From positions 58,063-122,062 of the forward strand of contig CAKUXR010000005.1 in assembly GCA_934700615.1 (NCBI GenBank): a stretch of 64,000 bases of DNA, given 5' to 3'. Below are positions 1-9,198 of the stretch, in pieces. A model generated the notes under the pieces. The model was not told where the DNA came from. It saw nothing but the letters and a program-made list of their open reading frames with translations, and made no database searches. The stretch's first letter is position 1, and every line of letters begins with the position of its first letter. Position numbers and translations under genes: made by a program. Source of the DNA: an uncultured Bacteroidales bacterium (lineage in GTDB: Bacteria; Bacteroidota; Bacteroidia; Bacteroidales; UBA932).

Positions 1-111
1 CGAGAATTTAGCATATATTTTTACCCATTTAGAATAAAGAATAAACCAAAACAGACAACTAAAACATTACACTTTAAGTTTTAAAGTCACATCCGTCCGG
101 ACAGGCTGTCG

Positions 112-140
112 TTGTAATCGGAAAAATATCCCTATCTTTG
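112..140 (+). promoter_or_regulatory. Bacteroidetes-type promoter for the first lipoprotein gene
   Basis: TTG at 112-114 and TATCTTTG at 133-140 are separated by 18 bases, which fits the Bacteroidetes sigma-ABfr -33/-7 pattern (TTG and TAnnTTTG). It ends 36 bases before the ATG at 177. The stretch 1-110 is AT-rich and shows nothing else. Confidence 0.75.
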
Positions 141-176
141 GAACATTCGATACATTAATCCAAAAACAGACTGGAA

Positions 177-1379
177 ATGAACATCTTCAGAACAATATTG
201 ACAGCTGCCGCCATGGCATTGACCTTTACCTCGTGCAGCATCGACGGCGTCGGCCAGAGGCCGGACTCCCGCCCGCAGGGACCGGATGACGACAAATTGA
301 CATTCCGGATAAACCCTGACTGGACATTGACACATTCGCAGGACGTGATTGAGGACGACAACGGTTTCCTCGCTGACATCGACATAATCACCGTCAAGAG
401 CGTGGACCAGGAAACTTATTGGCTCGACGTGGTGACAGAGGAGAATCTCGAGGCATGGTACAATGGCGACATTTACGAGTATATCAAGGATGAGCCGAAT
501 TTCTACACCGGAGAGACCTACAAGGGAACAATGGACATCACATTCGACAGGATGAGGTCCGGAAAATGGGTGGCAGTTGCATTCGGCGCAGACGACAAGG
601 GCAACCTGACCGGAGACTATGCCGTCCTGAGATTTACGATTCAGGAAGACGAGCCTTCGGAGGACTTCCTGAACTGGCTGGGAGACTGGACCATCACGGG
701 AGCAAGCAAGACTGACCAGTCGAAAGACATCACCTACAATATAAAGGTATCTTCGGCTGACGCCAATTTCCTTTTCAATGTTGCAGGATGGGAAAGCGGA
801 AACGGTACTGAACAGGACATGAGCGACTACAGCATTGAAGTCCAGTACGACAGGTTCACCAGACAAATGCTGTTCAAGAGCCTGTTTATCGACACCGAGA
901 CACTTGGCGGCAAAGAGTACGACCTCTGTTTCTACGGCAACTTCATCTATGACGGCTCTATGGGATTCACTGACATGAAGGCAGGTGAAGAGCAGACCGT
1001 CTGCGACAACATCATCATCGCGGAAAGTTCAGAACTTTCTTCCGATGCCAGAAGTGCAACAGTCAAGGGCTTGATTTTCAATTTCCTGCATGAGAACAAG
1101 ACCTACACCACATCGCTCACGTCAATGCAGTATTTCGACTTCCCTCACGATGAGAATGACTACGGCATATACGTAAAGAACCAGAAGATTCCTGTATTCC
1201 CGCTGACAATGACGAAGGCCGGCTCTGCAGAAAAGGTAAATTCAATGCCGGCAGACGCTTCAGGCCGCAAGACATTGAAAATCAAGACAGGAAACCATAT
1301 ACGGAGAAACGGCACCAAGGCCGTGACTACAATAAGGTCCGCTTCTTCTGCCAATGCCAAGAAGACATTGACAAGATAA
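177..1379 (+). CDS. Putative outer-membrane or periplasmic lipoprotein of unknown function
   Basis: The 400-residue product begins with a lipoprotein signal: a positively charged start, a hydrophobic stretch and a lipobox ending LTFTSC, so Cys20 should be the lipidated residue. After a Pro/Asp-rich linker the protein is acidic and looks mostly beta-structured; a segment beginning NWLGDWTITG near residue 165 resembles the lipocalin-like or immunoglobulin-like modules common in Bacteroidales surface lipoproteins, but I cannot assign a family. The C-terminus is basic and Lys/Arg/Ala-rich, unlike the rest. A clear promoter lies just upstream and a hairpin follows the stop, so it is probably transcribed alone. 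Function not recognised. Confidence 0.75.
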   Translation: MNIFRTILTAAAMALTFTSCSIDGVGQRPDSRPQGPDDDKLTFRINPDWTLTHSQDVIEDDNGFLADIDIITVKSVDQETYWLDVVTEENLEAWYNGDIYEYIKDEPNFYTGETYKGTMDITFDRMRSGKWVAVAFGADDKGNLTGDYAVLRFTIQEDEPSEDFLNWLGDWTITGASKTDQSKDITYNIKVSSADANFLFNVAGWESGNGTEQDMSDYSIEVQYDRFTRQMLFKSLFIDTETLGGKEYDLCFYGNFIYDGSMGFTDMKAGEEQTVCDNIIIAESSELSSDARSATVKGLIFNFLHENKTYTTSLTSMQYFDFPHDENDYGIYVKNQKIPVFPLTMTKAGSAEKVNSMPADASGRKTLKIKTGNHIRRNGTKAVTTIRSASSANAKKTLTR

Positions 1380-1431
1380 TTCCAATATCGGAAGCCAGGT
1401 TATCTGGCATTCGACACCGACATAACCGATA

Positions 1432-1466
1432 AACCCCGTTGCTCCATTTTCCGGAACAACGGGGTT
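1432..1466. terminator. Hairpin between convergent genes
   Basis: AACCCCGTTG at 1432-1441 pairs perfectly with CAACGGGGTT at 1457-1466 around a 15-base loop. It sits between the lipoprotein gene and convergent pgi and could serve both directions; the T-rich tract is weak on either side. Confidence 0.6.
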
Positions 1467-1502
1467 ATTCGTATTATAAGTCAGCATTGACCTGAACCCT
1501 AA

Positions 1503-1520
1503 TCCTCCCCGAGGGGAGGA
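1503..1520 (-). terminator. Short GC-rich hairpin after pgi
   Basis: TCCTCCCC at 1503-1510 pairs with GGGGAGGA at 1513-1520, seven bases past the pgi stop. There is no strong U tract, so it may only stabilise the 3' end; the hairpin at 1432-1466 lies further along. Confidence 0.45.
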
Positions 1521-1526
1521 CTGGTC

Positions 1527-2870
1527 TTATTCTGCGAGACGAGCCTTGATGGCCTTGGTCTGCTCTTCGAAGCCAGGCTTCTCGAGAAGGGCGAACATGT
1601 TCTTTTTGTAAGCCTCTACACCCGGCTGGTTGAACGGATTCACGCCGAGGGTGTAAGCGCTGACGCCACATGCGAACTCGAAGAAATAGAACAGGTTGCC
1701 GAGGGTCTTCTCATTGATTCTCTCGATGGAAACCTCGAGCTGAGGAACGCCGCCGTCGATGTGGGCGAGCTTGGTTCCGAGCTGTGCCATTGCATTGCAG
1801 TGCTCCACATGCTGGCCTGCGAGGTAATTCAGCTGGTCGAGATTCTGCTCGTCGCTGCCGATGACTACGCTGCGGTTGCTGTTCTCGATGTTCACAACGG
1901 TCTCGAACATGATTCTCGCGCCATCCTGAACGAACTGGCCAAGTGAATGAAGGTCAGTGGTATAGGTAACTGATGCAGGGAAGATTCCTTTGCAGTCCTT
2001 GCCCTCTGACTCGCCGTAAAGCTGTTTCCACCACTCGCCGAGATACTGGAACTTAGGGCTGAAGGAAACGAGGATTTCCACGCTCTTTCCATAAACGGAA
2101 TGAAGGAGATTACGCATTGCAGCATAGACTACTGCAGGGTTGTTCTCTGATTTCTCTGCAAGTGCAGCCTCTGCCTCTTTGGCGCCTTCGAGCAGTGCCC
2201 TGATGTCAAATCCTGCAAGCACGATAGGAAGAAGACCCACCGGAGTGAGAACTGAGAAACGTCCGCCGACATTGTCAGGAACGACGAAAGTTCTGTAGCC
2301 TTCCTGAGTAGAAAGTGTCTTGAGAGCTCCCTTGTGCGCATCGGTAACTGCAACGATACGTGCTGCTGCCTCTTTCTGGCCATAAGCCTCCTCGAGATGC
2401 TGCTTTACGATTCTGAAAGCTACCGCAGGCTCAGTGGTTGTACCAGACTTGGAGATAACTACACAAGCTGTATTTCTAACCTTCATCAGGTCAATGAGTT
2501 CGCTCACATACTCCTCTGACAGGTTATTGCCGGCAAAAACGACCTCAGGAACATCCTTGCGGTGAAGTTCTCTTGCAAAACTGTGTGAAAGAGCCTCGAT
2601 AGCGCATTTTGCACCGAGATATGAACCTCCGATACCGATAACGACAACGAGATCCACGTTTCTGGATTTCCAGTCATCACGAACATCCTCACATGCCTTT
2701 ACAAGTTCTTCAGGTGTCTCTGAAGGAAGGTGTTTCCAACCGAGGAAATCATTACCTGCGCCGGTCTCAGACTCGAGCACGTCAAATGCAGAAAGAGCCT
2801 TCTCTACATATTCCTTGTACTCAGACTCTTTTACAAAGGAGGAGCAACCTCCGATATTCACTTTAACCAT
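1527..2870 (-). CDS. pgi: Glucose-6-phosphate isomerase
   Basis: Interconverts glucose 6-phosphate and fructose 6-phosphate in cytoplasmic glycolysis and gluconeogenesis. The 447-residue length matches the short bacterial form. Sugar-phosphate-binding SIS motifs are visible: GIGGSYLGAK near residue 79 and SKSGTT near 140. The catalytic region GESEGKD lies near 286, a conserved His sits in the QLGTKLAHIDGG region, and the C-terminal QPGVEAYKKN segment carries the catalytic Lys. No important residue appears to be missing. It is convergent with the lipoprotein gene and divergent from the GDPD-GH31 gene across a 318-base gap. The ATG at 2870 gives the expected N-terminus. Confidence 0.97.
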   Translation of the reverse strand: MVKVNIGGCSSFVKESEYKEYVEKALSAFDVLESETGAGNDFLGWKHLPSETPEELVKACEDVRDDWKSRNVDLVVVIGIGGSYLGAKCAIEALSHSFARELHRKDVPEVVFAGNNLSEEYVSELIDLMKVRNTACVVISKSGTTTEPAVAFRIVKQHLEEAYGQKEAAARIVAVTDAHKGALKTLSTQEGYRTFVVPDNVGGRFSVLTPVGLLPIVLAGFDIRALLEGAKEAEAALAEKSENNPAVVYAAMRNLLHSVYGKSVEILVSFSPKFQYLGEWWKQLYGESEGKDCKGIFPASVTYTTDLHSLGQFVQDGARIMFETVVNIENSNRSVVIGSDEQNLDQLNYLAGQHVEHCNAMAQLGTKLAHIDGGVPQLEVSIERINEKTLGNLFYFFEFACGVSAYTLGVNPFNQPGVEAYKKNMFALLEKPGFEEQTKAIKARLAE

Positions 2871-3188
2871 TAGATTATTAATTTAAGTTCTGTTTTACAA
2901 ATCCATTCCGAAGCCTGCGCCATCCACGAATACGTGATTATTCTACAGGTTTCGTTCCCAAGCCGCAAACGAAACAATGTTACTAAAAAAGTTTCATAAC
3001 GAAAGAAAAAACTTTCAATCCGCAAATCATTGACATCCAGCGACTAATGGAACATGTTAAATCCGTTTGGTCCGGCAAAGATAATTTTTTTTACGGAATA
3101 ATCGTAATAACTAAGTATATTTGTGTGATAAACCCGACGTTCCATGAGCATGGAACCGGGCGTGTAACACAAAACATAACAGTTATTT
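2871..3188. other. Divergent intergenic region, pgi / GDPD-GH31 gene
   Basis: This 318-base AT-rich spacer separates two divergently transcribed genes. It holds a -7 box for the rightward gene (3116-3123) and one dispersed CATTGAC copy at about 3029. I see no convincing TAnnTTTG box for pgi, no RNA gene and no credible small coding region. Confidence 0.6.
3116..3123 (+). promoter_or_regulatory. -7 box TATATTTG
   Basis: Matches TAnnTTTG and lies 65 bases before the ATG at 3189. No good TTG is seen at the expected -33 distance. Confidence 0.5.
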
Positions 3189-6100
3189 ATGAAAAAGTCA
3201 ATCTTGAACTTCGCGCTGGCGGCATTGACAGCAGTCATGACGATTCCTGCCACTGCCCAGACCGGTTCCATCAGAATCGGAGCGCACAGAGGCTTCTGGA
3301 AATGCGACGAATCGCAGCACACAGAGAATTCTATAGCCTCCCTGAAAACAGCCCAGGACTACAACCTCTGGGGCAGCGAATTTGACATCCACCTGACATC
3401 AGACCACGAAGTCGTTGTCCATCACGATGCCCACATAGAGGGCCATGACATCCAGAAGAACACATACGGCTATCTGAAGCAGTTCAAGCTCGCAAACGGC
3501 GAATCCATGCCGACATTGGACGAGTATCTCGACCAGGCTGCAAAATGCGCCACTACAGTCATGGTTCTGGAGTTCAAGAGCCAGTACAGCAAGGAGCATG
3601 AGGACAGCCTTGTCGCCATCACTTTCGACAAACTGAAGAAGCATAACCTCTACGACCCTTCAAGAGTGATTTTCATATCTTTCAGCATGAACATCTGCAA
3701 GAAAGTCGCAGACGAGGCACCGGAATTCACGAACCAGTACCTGAACGGCGACATCGCGCCGGCGGACGTCAAGAAAGAGGGCATCAATGGCATTGATTAT
3801 CACTATAATTCATTCTACAAGCATCCGGAATGGGTGAAAGAGGCGCACGACCTCGGAATGAGTGTCAATGTCTGGACGGTGAACAAGGAGAAGGACATGA
3901 AGGCGATGATTGACCTTGGCGTGGACTGCATCACTACCAACGAGCCTCTCATTGCCCGCAAACTTCTCGGCTCAGAAGAACTGAGGCTGGCCAGAGCCTC
4001 TGAGGACGACCCGAAAGCCGATCCTAAGGCAGAGGTGGTTTTCGGAAATGCGAGATTCACCGTCCTCGGCAGCAGACTCGTCCGTATGGAATGGGCCGCT
4101 GACGGAAAATTCGAAGACAGGGCTACCCTCGGCATTGTCAACAGACGCATGCCTGTTCCTGCTTATACCGTAAAGAAGTCAGGCAAACGCATCACCATCA
4201 AGACGGCAGACCTGACATTGACATACACCGGAGACAACAAGTTCGACCAGAACAATCTCCATGTGACATTCACAATGCCGGAGCACACTACCAAGAACGG
4301 AGTGAAGAAAGTCAGCTGGCATCCGGGACTTGACGACAGCGGAAACCTTCTCGGAACAGCAAGGACGCTCGACGGGTGCGACGGAGTAAAGACCAAGGAA
4401 CCTTATGACAAAGGTGTCGTATCACGTGACGGCTGGGCAATCATCGACGAGTCTGAAAGACAGGTTCTCGTCCCTGAAAACACTGACTGGAAGAACTGGG
4501 TGGCAAACCGTGAACCCGGTGACAGACAGGACCTTTATATCTTCGCCTACGGCCACGACTACAAGCAGGCCGTTTCAGACTTCACCAAGATCGGCGGCCA
4601 GATTCCGCTTCCTCCGAAATATGCATTCGGATACTGGTGGTGCCGTTTCTGGCAGTACTCAGACTTCGAGTTCGTAGGCCTCGGCAAGGAAATCAGGTCC
4701 CTCAGCATTCCTATCGACGTAATGGTTCTGGACATGGACTGGCACGAGACATGGACTCTCCGCAGACGCAACTCTCCTAAGGATGAATTCGGACAGAGAA
4801 TCGGCTGGACAGGCTACACCTGGCAGAAGAAACTCTTCCCTAATCCGGCCAACTGCCTGCAGGACCTCCACAACCTCGGCCTCAAGACGACATTGAACCT
4901 TCACCCGGCATCCGGAATCCAGCCTTATGAAGAGCCTTATGACAGATTTGTAAAAGACTACCTTTCAAGGACTTCCGACTACGACGGCCCGAAGGGTTAC
5001 GTCAATGCCGACGGAAGCAAAGCTCCGGTGCCTTTCAGAATCGACGACGAGAACTGGGCCAATGCCTATTTCAATTCCGTCATCCGTCCTTTCGAAAAAC
5101 AGGGAGTTGACTTCTGGTGGCTCGACTGGCAGCAGTGGATTGACAGCAAATACACACCGGGCCTCAGCAACACATTCTGGCTGAACTACACCTTCTTCAA
5201 CGACATGGTCCGCCAGTCAGAGAACCAGGGCATCTATGCCAGAAGGCCTATGATTTATCACCGTTGGGGAGGAATCGGAAGCCACCGCTACCAGATCGGC
5301 TTCTCCGGAGACTGCTATGCGACATGGAAAGTGCTCGGATACCTTCCTTATTTCACCACTACCGCATCCAATGTAGGCTACGGATATTGGGGCCACGACA
5401 TCGGCGGACACCAGCAGCCGAAGGGTGTAACCACCACTGACCCTGAACTTTACACAAGATGGATCCAGTCCGGAGTGTTCACCCCTATCTTCAAGACACA
5501 CTCTACCAAGGACATGACCATGGAGAAGAGGTTCTGGGTATTCCCTGACTACTTCGACAGCATGCGCGAAGCCGTAAGACTCAGATACGACCTTTCACCT
5601 TATATATATAATGCCGCACGCCAGACCTACGATACCGGCATTTCCATGTGCCGCCCTATGTATTACGACTATGCCGAGGACAATGAGGCATACGAGTGGA
5701 AAGAGGAGTTCATGTTCGGTGACGACATCCTCGCCACTACGGTCTGCCAGCCTGCCGACAAGATCACAGGTCTCGCAAAACGCGGAATGTGGTTTCCTGA
5801 AGGCAACGACTGGTATGACGTGGCAACAGGAACAATGATTCACGGCGGCCAGAAGGACACCCTCGCATACACAGTGAACGAGAATCCTTACTACGTGAAG
5901 GCCGGAGCTGTCATCCCGATGGCGGGTTCAGACATCAAATCCCTCCAGGAAAAGAGCAACGTCCTCAAACTGTTCGTAGTTCCAGGTGACGGAAACAGCA
6001 CAACCTCAGTTTATGAGGATGACGGTGAGTCTCAGGCATATAAGGAGGAATTTGCAACCACAGTTGTAAGCAAGGAAGCGGATGCGTCACACGTGAAAGT

Positions 6101-6659
6101 CACCGTAGCCGCACGCAAAGGAACATACAACGGCATTGACAATAACCGCAGGCTCCAGTTCGTCTTCGCCGGCGTGTTCGCGCCTGAAAAGGTTCTTGTC
6201 AATGGCAAGGAGGTGGCTTATTCCCGCTTCGCCGATCATGACTACGAGACTTGCGGCAAGACAGCCGTCTGGGGCTACAACGGAGCAGACCTTTCCGCAA
6301 TCGTTTATCTTCCGGAGACTTCCGCAGCCGAAGAAATCACCGTGGAATGCCGCTTCAACGAATACGCCGCTTCACACAGGGATCTCCTCAACGGCAAGAA
6401 GGCATTGATGCACAGGATGATGGCTCTCACTCCGGAGGCAAAACTCGCTTTCGGCAAGACAGTGGACCCATACATGATGCTGCCGGATTCATTCCTCGCG
6501 CTCGCACAGTGCGCAAGTTTCATCAATGAAGATCCGCAGAATACCGGAAAATATCTCGAGAACATCGACAAGGCCGCGCTCGTGAAGGAACTTGACAGTT
6601 TCGAAAAGCTGCCGGCTGAATTCACCGCGAAAGTGAAGGCTCAGATCAACGCCGAGTAA
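3189..6659 (+). CDS. Secreted fusion: glycerophosphodiesterase-like domain + GH31 glycosidase
   Basis: The 1156-residue protein opens with a cleavable signal peptide (cleavage likely after PATAQ). Residues about 30-260 form a GDPD-type TIM barrel: IGAHRGFW, then HTENS, EFDIHLTSD and VVVHHDAH carry the usual His/Glu/Asp active-site set, and VNVWTVN plus CITTNEP are typical late motifs. From about 275 a GH31 beta-sandwich leads into the GH31 barrel, beginning KYAFGYWWCRFW near 475. WWLDWQQW near 645 places the likely nucleophile Asp, and FSGDCYATW near 707 the likely acid/base Asp. A C-terminal sandwich and a helical tail follow. GH31 members act on alpha-glucosidic or alpha-xylosidic bonds; the substrate here is unknown. 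The coding frame is continuous and both modules look complete. It is monocistronic, with a strong terminator after it. Confidence 0.85.
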   Translation: MKKSILNFALAALTAVMTIPATAQTGSIRIGAHRGFWKCDESQHTENSIASLKTAQDYNLWGSEFDIHLTSDHEVVVHHDAHIEGHDIQKNTYGYLKQFKLANGESMPTLDEYLDQAAKCATTVMVLEFKSQYSKEHEDSLVAITFDKLKKHNLYDPSRVIFISFSMNICKKVADEAPEFTNQYLNGDIAPADVKKEGINGIDYHYNSFYKHPEWVKEAHDLGMSVNVWTVNKEKDMKAMIDLGVDCITTNEPLIARKLLGSEELRLARASEDDPKADPKAEVVFGNARFTVLGSRLVRMEWAADGKFEDRATLGIVNRRMPVPAYTVKKSGKRITIKTADLTLTYTGDNKFDQNNLHVTFTMPEHTTKNGVKKVSWHPGLDDSGNLLGTARTLDGCDGVKTKEPYDKGVVSRDGWAIIDESERQVLVPENTDWKNWVANREPGDRQDLYIFAYGHDYKQAVSDFTKIGGQIPLPPKYAFGYWWCRFWQYSDFEFVGLGKEIRSLSIPIDVMVLDMDWHETWTLRRRNSPKDEFGQRIGWTGYTWQKKLFPNPANCLQDLHNLGLKTTLNLHPASGIQPYEEPYDRFVKDYLSRTSDYDGPKGYVNADGSKAPVPFRIDDENWANAYFNSVIRPFEKQGVDFWWLDWQQWIDSKYTPGLSNTFWLNYTFFNDMVRQSENQGIYARRPMIYHRWGGIGSHRYQIGFSGDCYATWKVLGYLPYFTTTASNVGYGYWGHDIGGHQQPKGVTTTDPELYTRWIQSGVFTPIFKTHSTKDMTMEKRFWVFPDYFDSMREAVRLRYDLSPYIYNAARQTYDTGISMCRPMYYDYAEDNEAYEWKEEFMFGDDILATTVCQPADKITGLAKRGMWFPEGNDWYDVATGTMIHGGQKDTLAYTVNENPYYVKAGAVIPMAGSDIKSLQEKSNVLKLFVVPGDGNSTTSVYEDDGESQAYKEEFATTVVSKEADASHVKVTVAARKGTYNGIDNNRRLQFVFAGVFAPEKVLVNGKEVAYSRFADHDYETCGKTAVWGYNGADLSAIVYLPETSAAEEITVECRFNEYAASHRDLLNGKKALMHRMMALTPEAKLAFGKTVDPYMMLPDSFLALAQCASFINEDPQNTGKYLENIDKAALVKELDSFEKLPAEFTAKVKAQINAE

Positions 6660-6679
6660 AACTTTCAGAAACATTGATT

Positions 6680-6721
6680 CTCCTGCCGTTCAGGTCGTAC
6701 AGTCCGGGCGGCAGGAGTTTT
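6680..6721 (+). terminator. Rho-independent terminator
   Basis: CTCCTGCCG (6680-6688) pairs with CGGCAGGAG (6709-6717), followed by TTTTCGTTCT. It ends the GDPD-GH31 transcript and, being symmetrical, may also serve convergent comEC. Confidence 0.85.
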
Positions 6722-6725
6722 CGTT

Positions 6726-7829
6726 CTATAATCCGGCTATCACTTCCATTATGAACAGCAATGCCGATGCCGCGTAATCCGTCGCCGTCACGAGCAGATT
6801 CGGACAGAGGCCGATATAGGTCAATGCAGTTGTGCAAATCGCAAGAAGCATGAGCAGAGACGTAACCGGAAGGGCGAACAGATTGGTAATGAGGAAGTAC
6901 AGAGGAAAAGTCCGGAACCGCAGCCACGCCAAAGGACCGGTAAGAATCTGGCATGAGAGTGTCAATGCCGCAGTGTTCCAGATTTTCCGCGGAAGGTCAA
7001 TGCCGGATTCCCTGCCGGGGTACCAGCCCTTCAGGTGCGGATATATCAGGAAAATGCCGGCCATGGCCAGGTAGGACATCTGGAAGCCTATGGACGAAAT
7101 CACCGCCGGGGTCAATGCCAGCTGTATCATCAGGGCTATGCAGAGCACATGGACCGGCGGAACATGGCGATGCATGAGACGGGCGGTTTCATTGATGACG
7201 ATGAAAAGGAAGGCGCGGACGAGGGACGGGGACGCACCGGTGGCGATTGTATAGAATCCCGAGACTGCGATTATGAGAATGCTCCTTATCTTGCGGACAC
7301 GAGGCGACATGCCGGCCAACGATGTCACTTTCAGCAAGATGGCATAGATGAAACCCAAATGCAGACCAGAGAGGGCCAGGATATGAGCCGCCCCGCTGTC
7401 CCTAAAAGTGGTCACGGTATGACTGTCGAGTCCGGATTTGTCGCCTGTCAGGAGGGCCTTCAGGAGAGGTGATGTCCGTGGCGACGGAAAAGGGATGGAA
7501 TCCAGCATTGACCTGACATTGTCGGCACATCTTGCTGCGATTCCGCCGCTTCCCGCCGATCCGGCACCTATGCCGCTGACGAAGGAACACACGGCGCAGA
7601 AAATTCCGGTGAAAAGAAAAAGTATGAGAATCTTCCAGAGGCCGCCCCGACGCGATAGGCGTGCCGCTGTAAGAATTGTCAATGTTACTATGAATAAGCA
7701 AGTTAAGATGGCGTACAGCCCTCCCGGTGAGAGGTACCATGCCATGATTTGCGCAACAAATATGCTTCCCGCCGCCACACCTGCCGCGAAAGTCAATGAC
7801 AAAGCGGCAATGTTCCCAGTCCTGTCCAT
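6726..7829 (-). CDS. comEC: ComEC/Rec2-family membrane protein (short form)
   Basis: The 367-residue polytopic membrane protein carries the ComEC/Rec2 competence-domain signature: a DSGAAHILALSGLHLG segment near residue 145 followed by several transmembrane helices. ComEC forms the inner-membrane channel through which single-stranded DNA enters during natural transformation. The N-terminal region (about 1-90) has hydrophobic helices but little of the usual OB-fold domain, and the C-terminal metallo-beta-lactamase domain seen in Firmicutes ComEC is absent, so it is shorter than most Bacteroidetes versions I know. Dispersed GTCAATG words are dense here (about six in 1.1 kb). Stand-alone gene facing the GDPD-GH31 gene. 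Whether it supports DNA uptake cannot be judged from sequence alone. Confidence 0.85.
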   Translation of the reverse strand: MDRTGNIAALSLTFAAGVAAGSIFVAQIMAWYLSPGGLYAILTCLFIVTLTILTAARLSRRGGLWKILILFLFTGIFCAVCSFVSGIGAGSAGSGGIAARCADNVRSMLDSIPFPSPRTSPLLKALLTGDKSGLDSHTVTTFRDSGAAHILALSGLHLGFIYAILLKVTSLAGMSPRVRKIRSILIIAVSGFYTIATGASPSLVRAFLFIVINETARLMHRHVPPVHVLCIALMIQLALTPAVISSIGFQMSYLAMAGIFLIYPHLKGWYPGRESGIDLPRKIWNTAALTLSCQILTGPLAWLRFRTFPLYFLITNLFALPVTSLLMLLAICTTALTYIGLCPNLLVTATDYAASALLFIMEVIAGL

Positions 7830-7858
7830 GAATAGTAGGTTCTAAAGTTTTTTGTTTC

Positions 7859-7889
7859 TTGCTAAAGTAGTGATTTCTTTTTAACTTTG
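7859..7889 (+). promoter_or_regulatory. Promoter for ackA-ptb
   Basis: TTG at 7859-7861 and TAACTTTG at 7882-7889, spacing 20, match the Bacteroidetes consensus. The leader before the ATG at 7969 is about 75 bases. Confidence 0.7.
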
Positions 7890-7968
7890 CCACGTTTCCG
7901 GAAGGAATTTGTCCTGACGGCATATAACCACCGATAAAATATTTTTAGAAGAATCTAAATTTTACAAT

Positions 7969-9186
7969 ATGATTATTCTTGTTATAAATTGCGGAAGCTC
8001 ATCCATCAAGTACCAGTTGCTTGATATGAAGAGCGATGAGGTTTATGATGTCCTCGCAAAAGGTATCGTGGAGAAAATCGGACTCGAAATGGGTCGTCTC
8101 CAGCACACTGCTACAGGCAAGGAGAAGGTCGTAAAGGATCTTCCTGTTCCTGACCACAAGGTAGGAATGAAACTCGTCCTCGATGCCCTCACGGACGGCG
8201 AGCACGGCGTTCTCAAATCACTTGATGACATTGAGGCCGTAGGCCACAGAATCGTGCACGGAGGTGAGTACTTCTCATCCAGCGCGCTCGTGAATGAGGA
8301 TGTCATGAAGAAGATAGAAATCTGCTGCGACTTCGCTCCTCTCCACAACCCTGCACACATTCTCGGAATCAGGGCCGTACAGGCAGTGCTTCCTTCAGTT
8401 CCGCAGGTTGTGACATTCGATACCGCATTCCACCAGAGCATCCCTTCATACGCATATATGTACGGACTTCCTTACGAGGCATACTCAAAGTACAGAGTCC
8501 GCAAGTATGGTGCACACGGAACAAGCCACCAGTTTGTCGCAGAGAAGGGCGCCAAGTTCGCAGGTCTGGACATCAACAATTCCAAGATTATCACCTGCCA
8601 CATCGGCAACGGCAGCTCCATCACCGCAATCGTAAACGGAAAATCAGTAGATACTTCCATGGGATTCACCCCGCTTGACGGTATCATCATGGGAACAAGA
8701 TGCGGAAGCATTGACCCTAACGTTGTCACATACCTCATGAAGAAAGAGAATCTCTCTGCTGACGAGATGACCGAAATCATGAACAAGAAGAGCGGTTTCC
8801 TCGGAATTTCAGGCGTGACATCTGACGCACGCGACCTGGATGCGCTTGCAAACTCAGGTGACCAGAAAGCCAAGCTCGCACTCAAGATGATGACCTACGG
8901 AATCATCAAGTACATAGGAAGTTACGCTGCCGTGATGAATGGCGTTGACCTTATCATCTTCACCGGCGGTATCGGCGAGCACAACAGCCGTCTCCGCAGA
9001 AGAGTCTGCGAGAACTTCTCATATCTCGGTCTCAAGTTCGACTACGAGGCCAACAGCGCATGGGGTGAGGATGCCATCATTTCACTTCCTGATTCCAACG
9101 TCAAGGTGGCCCTCATAACCACAGACGAGGAGATTGTCATCGCGCGTGACACAATGCATATCGTTCAAAGCGAAGAGGAAAATTAA
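7969..9186 (+). CDS. ackA: Acetate kinase
   Basis: Transfers phosphate between acetyl phosphate and ADP, giving ATP and acetate at the end of fermentation. At 405 residues it has acetate-kinase rather than butyrate-kinase length. Motifs run in order: VINCGSSSIKYQ at the N-terminus, GHRIVHGGE near 87, PLHNPAH near 123, FDTAFHQ near 149, GAHGTSHQ near 179 and HIGNGSS near 207. A phosphotransacylase gene follows after 12 bases, so the two probably share one mRNA that starts at the promoter upstream and ends at the hairpin after 10107. Codon choice (CTC, CGC, GGT) and scarcity of the CATTGAC word suggest high expression. Confidence 0.96.
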   Translation: MIILVINCGSSSIKYQLLDMKSDEVYDVLAKGIVEKIGLEMGRLQHTATGKEKVVKDLPVPDHKVGMKLVLDALTDGEHGVLKSLDDIEAVGHRIVHGGEYFSSSALVNEDVMKKIEICCDFAPLHNPAHILGIRAVQAVLPSVPQVVTFDTAFHQSIPSYAYMYGLPYEAYSKYRVRKYGAHGTSHQFVAEKGAKFAGLDINNSKIITCHIGNGSSITAIVNGKSVDTSMGFTPLDGIIMGTRCGSIDPNVVTYLMKKENLSADEMTEIMNKKSGFLGISGVTSDARDLDALANSGDQKAKLALKMMTYGIIKYIGSYAAVMNGVDLIIFTGGIGEHNSRLRRRVCENFSYLGLKFDYEANSAWGEDAIISLPDSNVKVALITTDEEIVIARDTMHIVQSEEEN

Positions 9187-9198
9187 TTAAATACAAAA

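Noticed and set aside
3047..3385. A 112-codon frame overlapping the start of the GDPD-GH31 gene
   Set aside because: It runs through the promoter and signal-peptide region of a clear gene in another frame.
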